NCBI GenBank assembly: GCA_037074705.1
Contig: CM073594.1
Span: 61,314,509 to 61,378,508, forward strand
Direction: 5' to 3'
Length of the DNA stretch: 64,000 nucleotides
From: Zhengitettix transpicula
Taxonomy: Eukaryota; Arthropoda; Insecta; Orthoptera; Tetrigidae
The translations under genes and the position numbers were made by a program. The first letter of the stretch is position 1. Every line of letters begins with the position of its first letter. Of this stretch, positions 36,212-48,513 are shown piece after piece. Under the pieces are notes generated by a model, which saw nothing but the letters and a program-made list of their open reading frames with translations, had not been told where the DNA came from and did not search any database.

Positions 36212-39200
36212 ATGGAGATAGACAGCATGTTGGGTTCGAGGCACCTGACCCTGGTAACCACGGTCCTCCGTTGGGTGGGTCTCTGGAGACAGCAGGGTGA
36301 TGGCTTCTCTTACCACCTGAGGACGGCTTTCTCCAGCTTCTGCATGCTGTCCTTGCTCTCCACTCAGGTCTGTTACTTGCCGGAAGTGTGGAACCAGGAC
36401 CTGAAGGACTTTGCCATCACGTCGTACCTCGCCATAGCCATTTTCGCCGCCCAGTTCAAGGTCCACGCCTTCGTCTTCATGCGGCGCGACCTGGGAGATC
36501 TGATGACCCTCCTCGACACCAACCTGATCCCTCATCTGACGGGGCAGAAGGCGTTGGTCCTGACCACTCTGGGCGGCTCGGTCCGGCACGCTAAGCTCCT
36601 CCTGGTGATCTTCTACGGCCTGGGTAACGTCGCCATTTCTACGTGGTACACGGCGCCGATTATCAGGCTGTACCTCCTCCCTTCGGACAACACCACGTCG
36701 CTCTTCTTGCCCCTGGAGGCGTGGCACCCTTTCGACGCCTACGGCAGCCCTTCCAACTACGGACTGGCCTACCTGTACCAAGTAGTCGCGCTCTATTTCG
36801 TCTTCATCACAACCGTGTCCATCGACATATTTTATATCACGGTCATCATCTACCTGTCGGCGCAGTTGAAAATTCTCAACCACGCCCTCGTTAGCGTCTG
36901 CAAAATGTTTACCGCCTCAAACAGCAACGACGATCACCGGGATTCATTCGAGACTACGGGCGTTGGTTCAAAACTTCCTCAATCTCTATCTGTAAACGAA
37001 AATATTGCGAACGTTTCTCACCAGTTCCTCATACAGTGTATCAGGCATCATCAACTGATCATAAGGTACACATTAACTGACTTTGTCGGTGTTAGAGTTT
37101 CTCGGCATTGACCATAGATTGTACTTACTTAATTCAAATAGCCAAAGGCTAATCTACATATTCACTATTAATATTTTTAGCACATACATGCAAACATATA
37201 CTCTAATTCTTTAACTTTTTTCAAATTTTTATATTCTTTAACATGATTTCTTAACTCATTATATAATGTAGCTCCTCTATAAAATACAGAATTCATCGCC
37301 ATTGCTGTCTCCTTCCTAATCCTATGGTAATTTTCAGTCTGTCTTGTCTGGTAACTTTGTACTTCCCTATTTTGAATCAATATACGTTTCAAGTATCTGG
37401 ATAGAAAATTATATTTCTATTTTATATATTAACTAACTTAGTGTCTGAGGTTGCCTGGGTATTTATTTAAATTAACCCGGGGTAGGAATTGATTCGACAC
37501 TAACCTCTTGGTATGCATTTAATTTAACCAGCACCAATATCGCCAGTGTTTGGAACATTAACCCATTTACATTCTCCTCCCCGACTAAATCCCTAGGCAT
37601 CTAACTTTAAATAAGCCAGGATGATGACTGACGGTATTCGGAAATTCTCCTACTACGTAAAATAAAAGTGTCTAAAAAATCACGATGAATTAAAATAACA
37701 AAAAATACTCCCAAACTTGGTAAAGTCTAATAACACCCCGGTACCTTAAAAGACTAAATAATTACAACCTGTAACTAAATAGACCGAAATATATAGCTGG
37801 TACCCTAATAAAATAAAAAAAAATTACCCAGTAACTTAAGAGGGTCAAAACTACTCCAGGTAACCTTTTGTCAACCATGTAAAGGAACATAAAATTTCAT
37901 TAACCACCATGATTAATACGAGAATTAAACTCAGCGACTCCTATAACCCCGGAATCGATACTAATATCGGTCTTTTTTATGTAATTTTTTATAAAGCCCC
38001 TCCACCGCCAGCCGCACCATAGTAGTGTTTCTTTCCCTTGCATTTTGGAGTTAAAATTAGACACTTAAAAATTATATAATGACATTATCAAATTAAACAA
38101 CTCCGAAAACATTTTATTTGGCGCTAATAATGGCCGTTTGTGAATGTTTTTATTTCCACCCCCACCCATAGAGGTGTGGGATCATAAAGAACATGTGTAT
38201 AAAGTTTTGAAGAAATTGGTCTACGCATTTAATATTGTAAACAGAAATTTATTTCACCCCCACTCCTAGGGGCTGAACTACATCTTAACTGGCATTGTGA
38301 ATGTCAGAATTAAACTCATTGCATTCAATAGCCCTGGATTTGAGACCTATCTCGGTTGTTTCGCATAATTTTTATGTCCCTCCACCCTTGTTGGTGCTTT
38401 AAGGGTTTGAAATTATACACTAAATTCATCTGTACAAAAACTATTAATTACATTAAGCTCGAAAAGTAATTAATCTAAGCATATATCGGCCGTTTAAGCA
38501 TGTTTTAAAATTTCACCTCCGTCAACGCCATGGGAGCTTCCTAACGCTTGGAAAGGCTGACTGAAACCTTCGTGGGCATGCGTAAAAGAACTCACCAAAG
38601 TTTCATCGTAATCAGATGACTGGTTTAGGAACACATAGGGGACACACCGACAGACAGACATTTTTATATATATGATGACACATCTCACAATATTTCTTTC
38701 TTAAAACTTAAAATTTCACTGTTAACATGTCCTGCATCCTTGTATACCTATTCTTATTTAATACGACCATCACACCTTTATTAAAAAGAATATGTAATCT
38801 ATCTAAATCAGATTCATTTGAATAAAACAAAACAGTGTCACAATACTTAAAATGTGACATTATAATTCTATTAAATAATAGCTTTTTACACTGTCTAGAC
38901 AGATAATTTTCTAAAGTATATATTATTCCAATTTTTTCAGCTAGTTAATTATTTATATATAATCTGTGAGTTCTTGGAAGCTTAGCTTATAATCTATTAT
39001 TACTCCTAAATACTATTAACCCACTCCACAACACTACCATTATCTACATTCACTGATGGCCGTGGAGGTATCTCTATTGTACCTGAATTTACGCTGTTAC
39101 TTAATATTTATATGTAAATAATAACATTCCACCACATGGATTATAATTTCGTCTCAGCATCTTTAAAATAAACGTTATATAGCTTATTACTATATAATAA

Positions 39201-42200
39201 TTTTAATTAACTGCTTTTCATTGATCCGTGAACATTTAAGATGACAATATCTCCCTTTTAGGACAAATACAAATATATATTTTTTCAAACGAATAACATA
39301 AAACTGTTCAGCTGGAATATTCAAATAACTCTCGTAAATATGTACTGCAAACACAGAAGCGTGATGACGTCACAACAAACGTCATCGACTTACATTTATT
39401 TCTTGCCAGTTCTTCACGTTACAATATAACAGGACAGAAGGAGAGCCGCTATTCGTTTTACTTTATTTTATAAAAAATCACTCATAGAAACACAAAAAGT
39501 AGTCAGCTAATTTGTTAATTTATCTCCACTATTTGAAATTTATTCAAAATGCTCACAACTATTTAGTCACAATCAGACTACATTTATTATGATGGTATCC
39601 ATTGTTTTTTTTTGTATACAGTTGTATAGATTTTTCTTGTGTGTCTCTAGGTTATATGTAAGGTTTAACATAATATGAAATCAATTTGCCGTTCATAAAA
39701 CCTAATGGAGTTTTAAACTATTAAGAATTTGAAGGCCTGAAGATAATCCAATGAACCAAGAAAAACTCTGTATGTCATTCAACGAACAGTGTATTAAAAT
39801 TGTTGCAATGGAAACAATTTTTCCTTTAACACGATTGCTGTCAGAAAAATCACAAGCATGCATAAGTAAAAAATAAAACTGGCTTATAGAATGCCATAAA
39901 AATACACCAGAATATAAATTTTACCGACAAAAGGGCAAAATGCAATGAACTAGTTCCATTAACATAATAAGTTTTTACATTAGAAAAGAAAGAAAGAGAA
40001 ATGAAAAATGGACAAAGAGAGAAAATAAAAAATTAACCTAATATTTTAACCCATCTAGATGACAACTAGCATCAAAATAAACCCGATTGCACAATAACGA
40101 AACATTTGTATTGAAACAATGTAAATGAAACATTTGGCCTAATTTTTTCGTTTTTCTTCCTAACTTCAAAATTTTCCTACAGGGCACCAATTTACTTCTC
40201 ACTAAATACGTTATTCAGCTCTACTGGAATATTTTGTTTCTTCAGATTTTTAGGGGAATAACTACCGAAATGGGAAACGTAAAGAGGTTGTGTTCCAAAA
40301 TAAAAATGATTATTTATTCATCGTCAAGTAACACGAGAATTTTTGTCGGGAAAAGAGAGTAATTGTTAAAGTCTTCCCTTTGATATATTGTATTTTTATT
40401 CAGATGACATGTGCTGTAGAATATTTGTGACTATTTTATAATATTTGGAATATTGCTGAAAGACAGTTCAAAATTTTCAGAACTGTGAGCAAGCTGCAAA
40501 ACATCATTGGGCCTTCCGTGTTCGTTCAGTTCTTTCTCAACATGATAACCATGTGCATCTACGCCTTTGTCCTCACAGTGGTAAGTGCTTCATGCAGGAG
40601 AGATAACAGAAAAAGAGTGGCTGCATAAGAAGCGAGTTCATAATACAATTTGGACCATTAAATAATTAAAAATCTTAGTCTAATATAGCTCAAAAGAAAA
40701 ATGTAATTCACACTTTATGCGTAATACAAAGTGACAGTCGAAGGAAAAAACATTTTGAAGACTTGCATCCTACTGAGAAAATCTTGATTAGAAAATATTT
40801 ATTTTGCATGTTATTCTTCCACCTGCAGTACCATGTTAAATGTGACTATATTTTTTACACTTTTTGTAATCATATAGAATTCTATTCTTTTTACCAGATT
40901 AGAACCATGAAGTGTGTTTCTGAGTTAATGTAAAACACTAAACTGAGATTAAATGTATTCCTCGTTTCTTCTTCTATTTTTGGTATCCATTTTCTTTATT
41001 TAATTTATTTTTATAATAATGTGATATTTTGATTCCAATTAGATTCTACATTTTTGATGATTTACTTGTAGGAAACAAGCGATGTGAGCACTTTCGCAAA
41101 GTTTGTCCTGACAATGATCGTTTACGCTTTCCAGAATTTTGTTTACTGCTTGTACGGAGATCAGCTCATCGAACAGGTGAGTCTCTTCCAAGGCCAGGTT
41201 ATGAAAATACATTGTATCCTCTCAGAAAGTTCATGTAGTTCCCCAATTTTTTTAAGAAAAAGGAAAATAATTTTAAAGATATAAAATTATATCATTAAAT
41301 TTTTAACAAGTAACAAAGGTTTGTATTTATCTGACATTAAGTATAATCAAAATAAATAAGCCAATCAAGGCAAAAAATTGGATATTTAATATACCATTTA
41401 ATTTGAGAATTGCATCTCCAATGAAATGAAGAATACAAAAATATATTTCATCCTATAATTGGGACTGCATCAGGTACTACAGAAATGAGACCTCCATAAT
41501 AATCTTCATGATGTTAAAGTTAACAATAAACAGAATTAACTTCAACATATTGTAGAATTTTTTGTTTTAAAAAATTACTTTGATTTCGGTCATCTTTCTC
41601 ATTAATGTACTAAAAGAGGAGGTCAAAAGTTGAAATTCTTTTAATTTTGTATTGTTAATTTCATCAGAGATGTAATTCTCAAATTTAACAGTATATTAAG
41701 TATACTATTCTTCTGACTTTATTGGCTAATTTATTGATTTAGATTTACTATATCAACTAACACTGAATGTTTGCTTATGATTTTCCAGCATCTAAAAATA
41801 CATTTTATATGTTCCTTATTCATTCTTTATAATGATGTGCCAAATTATTTAATAAATATGTATAATTATTAGGGTACATCTACCTAGTTTGGAAAGATTT
41901 CTCAGTACTTGATACATTACTTTTATTAAACAAAACCATTTAAGATATATCAAACATTCTGATTAACTATCGATTACTTTAATTGTAACTGTGTAAGGCA
42001 GTTATTCTGTATCATGATTTGTTTCCAGAGTGAGAAACTACTATTCTCCTGCTATGAAAGCGATTGGCCAGATTCCAATCCTTTAATGAAGCACTGTCTG
42101 CGATTCATCATGAGAAGAGCGTCACGTCCCCTGGAAATTACAGTAGGAAAGATGTACAATCTCTCCAGGGAGACATTTCTCATGGTAATATATTTCCATA

Positions 42201-42517
42201 CTAGTGTCATACAGAATTAGTACTCAATGTTATGGTGTCATCCACCTGACAATAAATTATTTGGTTGCATTTAAATATATTTTCAAATATTTGGATAGAG
42301 AAAGCTTTCACGAGCTACAAGCCATAAAGGCCATGCTTAAAGTGAATTATAGTATCAGGATGGAAAAATGTCAATCGGACTAGGAATCTAACCTGGGACC
42401 TCCTGCTAAATGGATAATTAATATTAGAGTATATTAATGTGAGCAAATATTCTTATGTTTCAGCTTCTCAATGGATCATACAGTTTGTTTGCAGTTTTAC
42501 ACCACATAAATGGCTGA
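36212..42517 (+). CDS. Insect odorant receptor, 7tm_6 family (5 exons, predicted 422 aa)
   Basis: Ligand-selective subunit expected to pair with Orco in an odorant-gated cation channel of olfactory neuron dendrites. Exons: 36212-37065, 40481-40580, 41072-41176, 42029-42184, 42464-42517; all GT-AG, total 1269 nt. The first intron is phase 2 and the last three are phase 0, the arrangement common at the 3' end of insect chemoreceptor genes. Exon 1 (residues 1-284) encodes TM1-TM4 ('FAITSYLAIAIFAAQFKVHA', 'VVALYFVFITTVSIDIFYIT'). Exon 2 holds TM5 ('FVQFFLNMITMCIYAFVLTV') and exon 3 TM6 ('NFVYCLYGDQLIEQ'). Exons 4-5 hold the hallmark end: 'LLFSCYESDWP', 'TVGKMYNLSRETFLMLLNGS', 'YSLFAVLHHI'. No inactivating change is seen. 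The long first intron carries repeats. I cannot assign an ortholog. Exon 1 is strikingly GC-rich compared with its surroundings. Confidence 0.95.
37920..38690. repeat. Degenerate tandem duplication in OR intron 1, repeat-element tail
   Basis: Two related blocks about 387 bp apart: 37924 'attaaactcagcgactccta' with 'cggaatcgatactaatatcg', and 38311 'attaaactcattgcattcaa' with 'tggatttgagacctatctcg'. Both continue with TAATTTTTAT, CCCTCCACC, ATTA-ACACT and GGCCGTTT blocks in the same order. The end near 38640-38670 ('gacacaccgacagacagaca' plus a T/A-rich string) resembles the 3' tail of a common type of invertebrate interspersed repeat. No coding sequence. Confidence 0.6.
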
Positions 42518-43209
42518 AGTCAAAACAAGATTTTGTTTCTACCCACATTAGCTTTAAATTTAAATATCCTTTCACCATTGTAATCTAAATGCAATGTAAA
42601 CTAGGTGACACTTTTGCATACAAACCACCACAAGTGTGCTTTTAGCACAATACATAGATATTTAATGTATCTCACTAGATTTAACATTACATTTAGCTTA
42701 TGTTTATCTCAAAAACGACATTAATCTGTGCTAGAGACTACTCTGGAAGGTTGACGATTTTCTGTACTTGATCCACATATTTTCCAGTGAAATATCAGCA
42801 ATTCATACAAAATCTGCTGATTGAATTTAATTATTAATAAAAAATATTCAACAACAGAATGGTTTTTAAAAATATATTTTCAGAACTCAACAAAGCTTAG
42901 CCACTTCACAAATGTGCAAGAAAATTTCAGTAGTGTATATATCAAAAACTGTATTGAGAGTCATCGGAACAAATTTTTACACTATTTTTTGGATACTATT
43001 TATTTAGATTTATTAAATCAATTCAAAAAGGGAATTCATGAATAATGGAGAAAATGTTATGTTTAATATTATGGTTAGTTGGAGTATAAGTTATTTAGAA
43101 TAAAAACTGAATATATGATGATTGGTAATTTCTATATTATGATACATGTATATGTTAAATTACAACTATGTACAGACAGAATACAACATCTACATGTATA
43201 TTAAAGGAC

Positions 43210-45219
43210 TCAAGCATTTAACAGTTCACTTAAACAGATGTTAGCTTCATCAAGAGCAGCTTTGTTGTTGGTCAACTGAGCATTATTTCTACCATCAGTA
43301 AATGCCCTTTTTGCCTCTTCAAACATTTTCTTTTTCATATAAACAGTCCCTAAATTTATATAAATGGAGGCAAGGTCTTCCACCTCCTTCAGTTGTTTCC
43401 CAACATCGACAGCTTCTGTAAGATAGTTTAGAGCACCATCATAATCTTCCTCGAGGCAGCATATGGTACCCAGGTCATTTAACAGTACAACAGTGTGTTC
43501 ATGAACACGCCCGTTGAGTTTCACACACATATTATATGCCTTCTCAAAAAATTTAAAAGCTTCTCGATTCTTCCCTAATTCAAAGACAAATTTTGCATAC
43601 CAATCTAAGCACATAGCATACAAAAATAACGTGTCTTGACTCATATCACCAGCCTCAACTTTTTTCTCCAAGGTATCAATACAAAACTTGAATCCATCGT
43701 CAGCTTTGCTGAAAAATATATATTCACTAAAAATGCTCCAATTTCAACCATTTTTAAAATTAATAAATGTGTCATACATACATTTTCATAAACATAGCAT
43801 ATAAAAAATTAAGATAAATGAAAAATATTTTAATCTTTGTTATTTATGAGCCTTGGCTTACAAAATATTTTAATTACTGTGAAATGTAACTGATCAAAAC
43901 CATCAATTTTAATTTATGAATTTATAACTGCACTGTGCTTACCTCTTATCTCCCTTCTTGTCATACATATCAGCTAATTTTAGACTCATATGAATCACTT
44001 CATTGCTATCACGGGACGTCTGTCCTCCTCCGAGTAATCGCTGCATAACACTAACAAACAACTTCTCTGCTTTGTCATATTCATTTCCTTCATATGCTAC
44101 ATTAGCCAGTATGTCATAAATGTATGTAACTGCTTGCTCATTCTGTTGCTCTTGTGCAATTTTCAGAGCAACGTGCAAGAGCTGTTCTGACTTTTTCAAA
44201 TCTCCCTGCTAAAAAAAATAATACATATACATTAAAAATATTAGCATAATATTAAGGTTTATTAATATCTCAAAGAATCAATCCATAAAATTTTAAATAA
44301 CTTGTACAAAATTTTCCTTTAACATGCATAGTAGATATGGCTGCGTAATTGCTTACAGATTTTTTTTCATACAGATGTGAGCTGTGTTGTGAAGGATTCA
44401 CAATTTGATCACATTAGTATTCTAGTGTCACTGCTTCCTAGTGGGTTTTAAACTATATATTAAAATGACACAATAGTGGAATGAATTCTGACTAGTTATA
44501 GTAAAGAAAATATGTACACAAGAGTTATTTGTACAGTCAATAAATTTCCATACCTATCACAATTTTTTATTAAACATTTTTTGAAAATTATTCAATTGAT
44601 AGAATGAAACAATGTTTTATAACTATCACTGACATCACTAGGCAGAGATATTAATCAAGATATTGTATTTAAAATCATCCAGCAAGTAACATGAAAGGTG
44701 TTAATGTCCAAATCACACTAGAACATGATTCATTTATTTGTTAAATATATTTACACACACTACAGTTTGTAGAATAATTGGTATAGAACTTGTAACTATG
44801 GTTTAAAATTTTCATTATGAGTAACATAGACAGAATTTACCTTATCTATGTTATGATGCATTTATTCAGAAAGTTGAGGAATAAAAGTTGAGAGGTTATG
44901 TTTTGAAAACACTTTATATTTACTAGTACATAAAGACACTACGAACCTGCATTGCTAAAATTCCTCTTTTCATGGTCATGATTAGTTCCGACTCTTGTTT
45001 CTCTTCTTCTTTCTTGCCGAATAAAGAAAGGATGCCTCCCCATATTAACGCTGTTGGTATACGTGATCGGTTCCCGGCGTTTCTGGGACTTACAAGAGCA
45101 AATGAAAAGCAGCGCTTATTAACATGATTCAGTGATTTGATTTTAGTTGCTGTGGTACAGATCCCTAAAGCTGGAATTCTGCCACAAATCTGCCTCGATA
45201 TTCGCAAAGCTTGAAACAT
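43210..45219 (-). CDS. Ttc19: Tetratricopeptide repeat protein 19, mitochondrial (3 exons, predicted 345 aa)
   Basis: TTC19 acts at the mitochondrial inner membrane on respiratory complex III, helping clear N-terminal fragments of the Rieske subunit after assembly. Exons on the minus strand: 45219-44947, 44208-43943, 43708-43210, total 1038 nt in one frame. Residues 1-50 are basic and free of acidic residues, as for a mitochondrial targeting sequence ('MFQALRISRQICGRIPALGI'). A short hydrophobic stretch follows ('IPTALIWGGILSLFG'), then 'KKEEEKQESELIM'. TPR helices fill the rest: 'ITYIYDILANVAYEG'-type repeats, 'VMQRLLGGGQTSRDSNEVIH' (the LLGGG loop is typical of TTC19), 'MCLDWYAKFVFELGKNREAF', 'VVLLNDLGTICCLEEDYDGA' and 'SIYINLGTVYMKKKMFEEAK'. 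The acceptor of exon 2 could be at 44209 or three bases further, adding or removing one Gln. It is convergent with the odorant receptor, 692 bp apart. Confidence 0.95.
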
Positions 45220-46135
45220 TTTTAAAACTACTTGCTTGAGACATTCATAACCTGCAAAAACAATTTTTTCCTCTACGCATTTAGCACTTAAATTTTTTTT
45301 TTTTTTACTTTGATATCATCCTACTATTTTCTTGTTCAAGACGAGGAAACATACTTGTTAGTTTTATTTTATTTTCACCTTTTGGTGCATGGTGTAGCTT
45401 CCTCTACATGCGAGGAGCTTTATCGTAACCGGTTTCTACATATCTAAACTACAAACAAAATATAAATTTCACAGAAAAAATATTTTTATATCTTAGGATA
45501 GTCTGTCGTGCACTCCATTTGTTAACCCTTACGTTGAATTTTTTTAATTTAGAAACCAAAATTGTAATTTAATAGAGGTTGTTTAAGTTTTCCAAAGATC
45601 TATTTTTACGCTAATAATTTGATTCGTTAATTTCGAACCGTTAGAGACAATGTTACACTTCTTTTTCTTCTTATTTGCCACTTTAATATCTTGCCTATCT
45701 GTTTATTTGCACACTCATAGGTATTTGGACACTTTGTGAACGGTGAGTCCATGGGTTTTTGGGAGGAATAATTTCTTTTATAGAGCCCCCTCCCCCCCCC
45801 CCAAAAAAAGAGGAAGATGATCAAGAAAAGTGAATTCATGAGTTGCATTGAATCAGATAGTTTGTATAAAAGTCATATCACTTCTTCAGCATTTCTCCCG
45901 AAACTGTTACAAATCGAGTTATTCATCAGTTGCTTATCCGGTACTATTATTTATCTTTCCTGATACAATAATTCTTAACGGAGCTTATAGCCTACTTGTG
46001 AAACAAAATGAAAAAAAATATTCAACTTAAAATATGTGAATGATGCGAATATTAATGGCCAAATTAGTCAGAATAAAAAGTTTAATGAAAAAAATTACAA
46101 ATCCGTTCATACAAATTTGGTTAGACAAACACAAT
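45220..46135. other. Upstream flank of Ttc19
   Basis: Contains the Ttc19 promoter region by position, but no clear core element. A run of C on a T-rich background lies at about 45788-45800. Small ORFs at 45627-45848 (minus) and 45848-46030 (plus) resemble nothing and are probably chance. Confidence 0.4.
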
Positions 46136-46165
46136 GTTTCGTCCTTACTTTTAGAACCTCTTCAG
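46136..46165 (-). repeat. Hammerhead-like core motif (minus)
   Basis: On the minus strand CTGAAGAGGTTCT, a loop, then AAGGACGAAACATTGTG. It has the same order as the other cores (CTGA-purines-stem-GAAAC) and is closest to the copies at 62.38 and 62.57 kb. Confidence 0.4.
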
Positions 46166-46254
46166 ATATTAAATATTATTTAAATTATTGGTTTTATTTG
46201 TGAATGTTGAAGCAACAATTACACATAATTGAATGTAAGTTTTATATTTTATAG

Positions 46255-46423
46255 GTCACCTAATACAAGGAGAAGTCCTCCTGATGTAAGGCCGAAAGAT
46301 CATCTAACAAATTTATATCAGGGATTTGGAATTAGTTTCTTAACATTTTTATTCTGGCTTATTTATTTGTTTATATCTACAAGTGAACAAAATCTCAATA
46401 ACGTTTTAAGTATAAAACAATGA
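46255..46423 (+). CDS. Possible terminal exon of a small single-pass membrane protein
   Basis: Open frame preceded by a plausible acceptor (tatattttatag at 46254) and ending at a TAA. It reads ...SPNTRRSPPDVRPKDHLTNL, then a hydrophobic segment 'GISFLTFLFWLIYLFIST', then a short polar tail. The balanced N-terminal part is more protein-like than surrounding AT-rich ORFs. I do not recognise a family and cannot find a matching 5' exon. It could be a chance frame. Confidence 0.3.
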
Positions 46424-46711
46424 AATGTGGCGAAAAACAGTCAGGATAAATAAACCTCTTCGTTGACTCGTATAACTTTTTATACCAACCCCATTCACGA
46501 TAAAGTAAATGAACGTCATTGAAGTTGTGTAAGTTTATTCGAGAACTGAAAGTACGCAAAACATCCATTGCTACAGTTTTTGTTCCTTGTTGAAGTCTTC
46601 GGCAAAGCAACACGGATTATTTGAAACTGAATAATTTATAGGCGGCGTAGTGATAAATTTTATCGGCTCATATTTCGATGCCCAGCTCTCTAACATGCAT
46701 ATAAACAGTTT

Positions 46712-46834
46712 TTATTCATATTCTTCGTCTTCTTCTTCGTCTTCGTTAGGCAAAGAATCGCAGATTCTGTTCCTGCTGCGATTTCGCCGACACCGTCGCG
46801 GTCTCCGATCCGCCGATTCTGAAGGACAGCCCAT
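46712..46834 (-). CDS. Small ORF, 40 aa, basic then acidic
   Basis: ATG at 46834, stop at 46714-46712. The product starts MGCPSESADRRPRRCRRNRS and ends in an acidic tail (DEEEDEEYE). Immediately upstream on the minus strand is a strong acceptor-like sequence (pyrimidine tract then CTAACAG, AG at 46840-46839), so the ATG may open a second exon after a 5' UTR intron. An MGC start can be lipidated, but residue 6 is Glu rather than Ser/Thr, which argues against standard N-myristoylation. This stretch has a high CG content in an AT-rich setting, and the opposite strand reads as a serine run. Family not recognised. Confidence 0.35.
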   Translation of the reverse strand: MGCPSESADRRPRRCRRNRSRNRICDSLPNEDEEEDEEYE

Positions 46835-47587
46835 TTTGCTGTTAGACAAAAAAAAGGCCGTAAAATATTTGAGAATATTAAAATTTAAAGGTTTAAAAAT
46901 AGATGTGTTTCAAGGAGAAAACGTTAATCATGACAGAGCTAGGATATAAATGTAAACTATATACTTATAACGTATGACGAAATATTGCAGAGAGGGAAAA
47001 TTTTGACTGTCTAAAACATTGCATGAAAAATTAAATAAAATTGTCAAGGACTTGAAGCGTCGTGGAAAAGACGAAATCTGAGGATTGTGACAGCGGCCGG
47101 CCTTTTGTTGAGGGGGTTTCGGCTCTGAAAATTTATGACGGTCACTTCCACACGTCAGTTTGGCAGACCAGCAGAGTGAGTATTGTGAAAGTAAAGTGCA
47201 AATGGAAAAATATTGGACTGTAACACAGAAAATAATTCAAGACAGCTAGACGGCTTACAAAAAGGCGGACACCAGGACTTCAGATAATATTTTAATGTAA
47301 AAAAAATGTAAAAGAAATACGTTCTTATTGCCACAAAAGTTATGACAATCATTAACTCCCCACGAAAATTAACCCCTAATGAAAAATGTATTTGATACAT
47401 GTTTTAAATAGTTTTTAGAAATTTGTAAAACTTATATATTTCCTTTTAATTGCATTTATTTTAATTAAAATATTTTATATTAATCAAAAACTAATTATTA
47501 TAATACATAAATCCTAATAAAAAATTATTCATTACAATATATTAATATTTCCCCCCAATTCGTGAAAAACATATTGTGATAGGAAAA

Positions 47588-47848
47588 ATGGATTTCATGT
47601 TTGAAATCAGTGCAAAAAATTATATAAAAATTAGTTGTAGGAATATTGACCTTGAATACAGTTTAGAGATTTTTTTAGTTCTTAAAGCAGTGCTACTTCT
47701 CCAATTATATGTACGTCTTTGTCAAACACCTGTTGAAGAAAAACTAGAGAGAGAGAAAAAAAATCTCCTTCAAGACTATAAAAACTTATATGAAACGACT
47801 GATAGATTTGTAATTATTGCAAATGATTTTAGTCAGTCATTAAATTGA
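47588..47848 (+). CDS. Unidentified small ORF, 86 aa
   Basis: ATG-initiated frame with a hydrophobic stretch ('IFLVLKAVLLLQLYVRL') followed by a charged helix ('EEKLEREKKNLLQDYKNLYE'). The alternation is protein-like, but there is no recognised family, no clear flanking splice structure, and the composition is AT-driven. It may be part of a gene with the exon at 46255, but that is speculation. Confidence 0.2.
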   Translation: MDFMFEISAKNYIKISCRNIDLEYSLEIFLVLKAVLLLQLYVRLCQTPVEEKLEREKKNLLQDYKNLYETTDRFVIIANDFSQSLN

Positions 47849-48513
47849 AATGAAAAAAATAATTCTTCATTTTCAGTTTCTTTAATTTCGAATTCAATTT
47901 CTAAATAAAAGATTTTGGAAATGAAGATTTAGTTTTTTCATTTTAATTAGATGACTGATTAAAAACATTTGGGGTTTATTACGAAAATTAGCAAGACCAA
48001 ATATATAGGTGAAACATGTCAGAGGTCCTGTAAGAAAAAAATTAATAAATGTAAAAGCCAATCGAACCGAGTTTGAAAATATGGATACATACATTTTTAG
48101 TTTGTATTATTTTATTTTAGTGACCTTTCACTCTGGCCTATGTGACACAAGGAACAACTTTTTTTCTTTTAATTTTTATCAACCTTGATTATTTTTATGA
48201 ATTTTTAAAAATAATTTGCGAAGAATAAAGAATATGTTCGATATTAAAAAGAACACCTGTATGAGATAATGAATTCAATTATATAAAAAATATATTTATG
48301 AATTGTTGCACATTAAAACTCTACAAACATCAAACAAGACTCTGTTGTCCTTGAGAGCATCTATGGATTTTGGTTCCATAAACTCTGACATGAGTCATCT
48401 TTGAGACAGGTCTAAACGTGGCACAACTTGAAGTTTGAAAAATTCTCAATATATTGTAACCTGTAATTAATGTCATTGTTCTTAAAATTTAATATTAGAC
48501 GTTTTATATACAT

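Noticed and set aside
36152..36883. 243-aa minus-strand ORF
   Set aside because: It is the antisense shadow of odorant receptor exon 1; the GC-rich codons create an open frame of charged residues on the opposite strand.
46650..46949. 99-aa plus-strand ORF with a serine run
   Set aside because: Overlaps the minus-strand small ORF whose acidic tail (GAA/GAC codons) creates the serine run on this strand; the rest is AT-rich and not protein-like.
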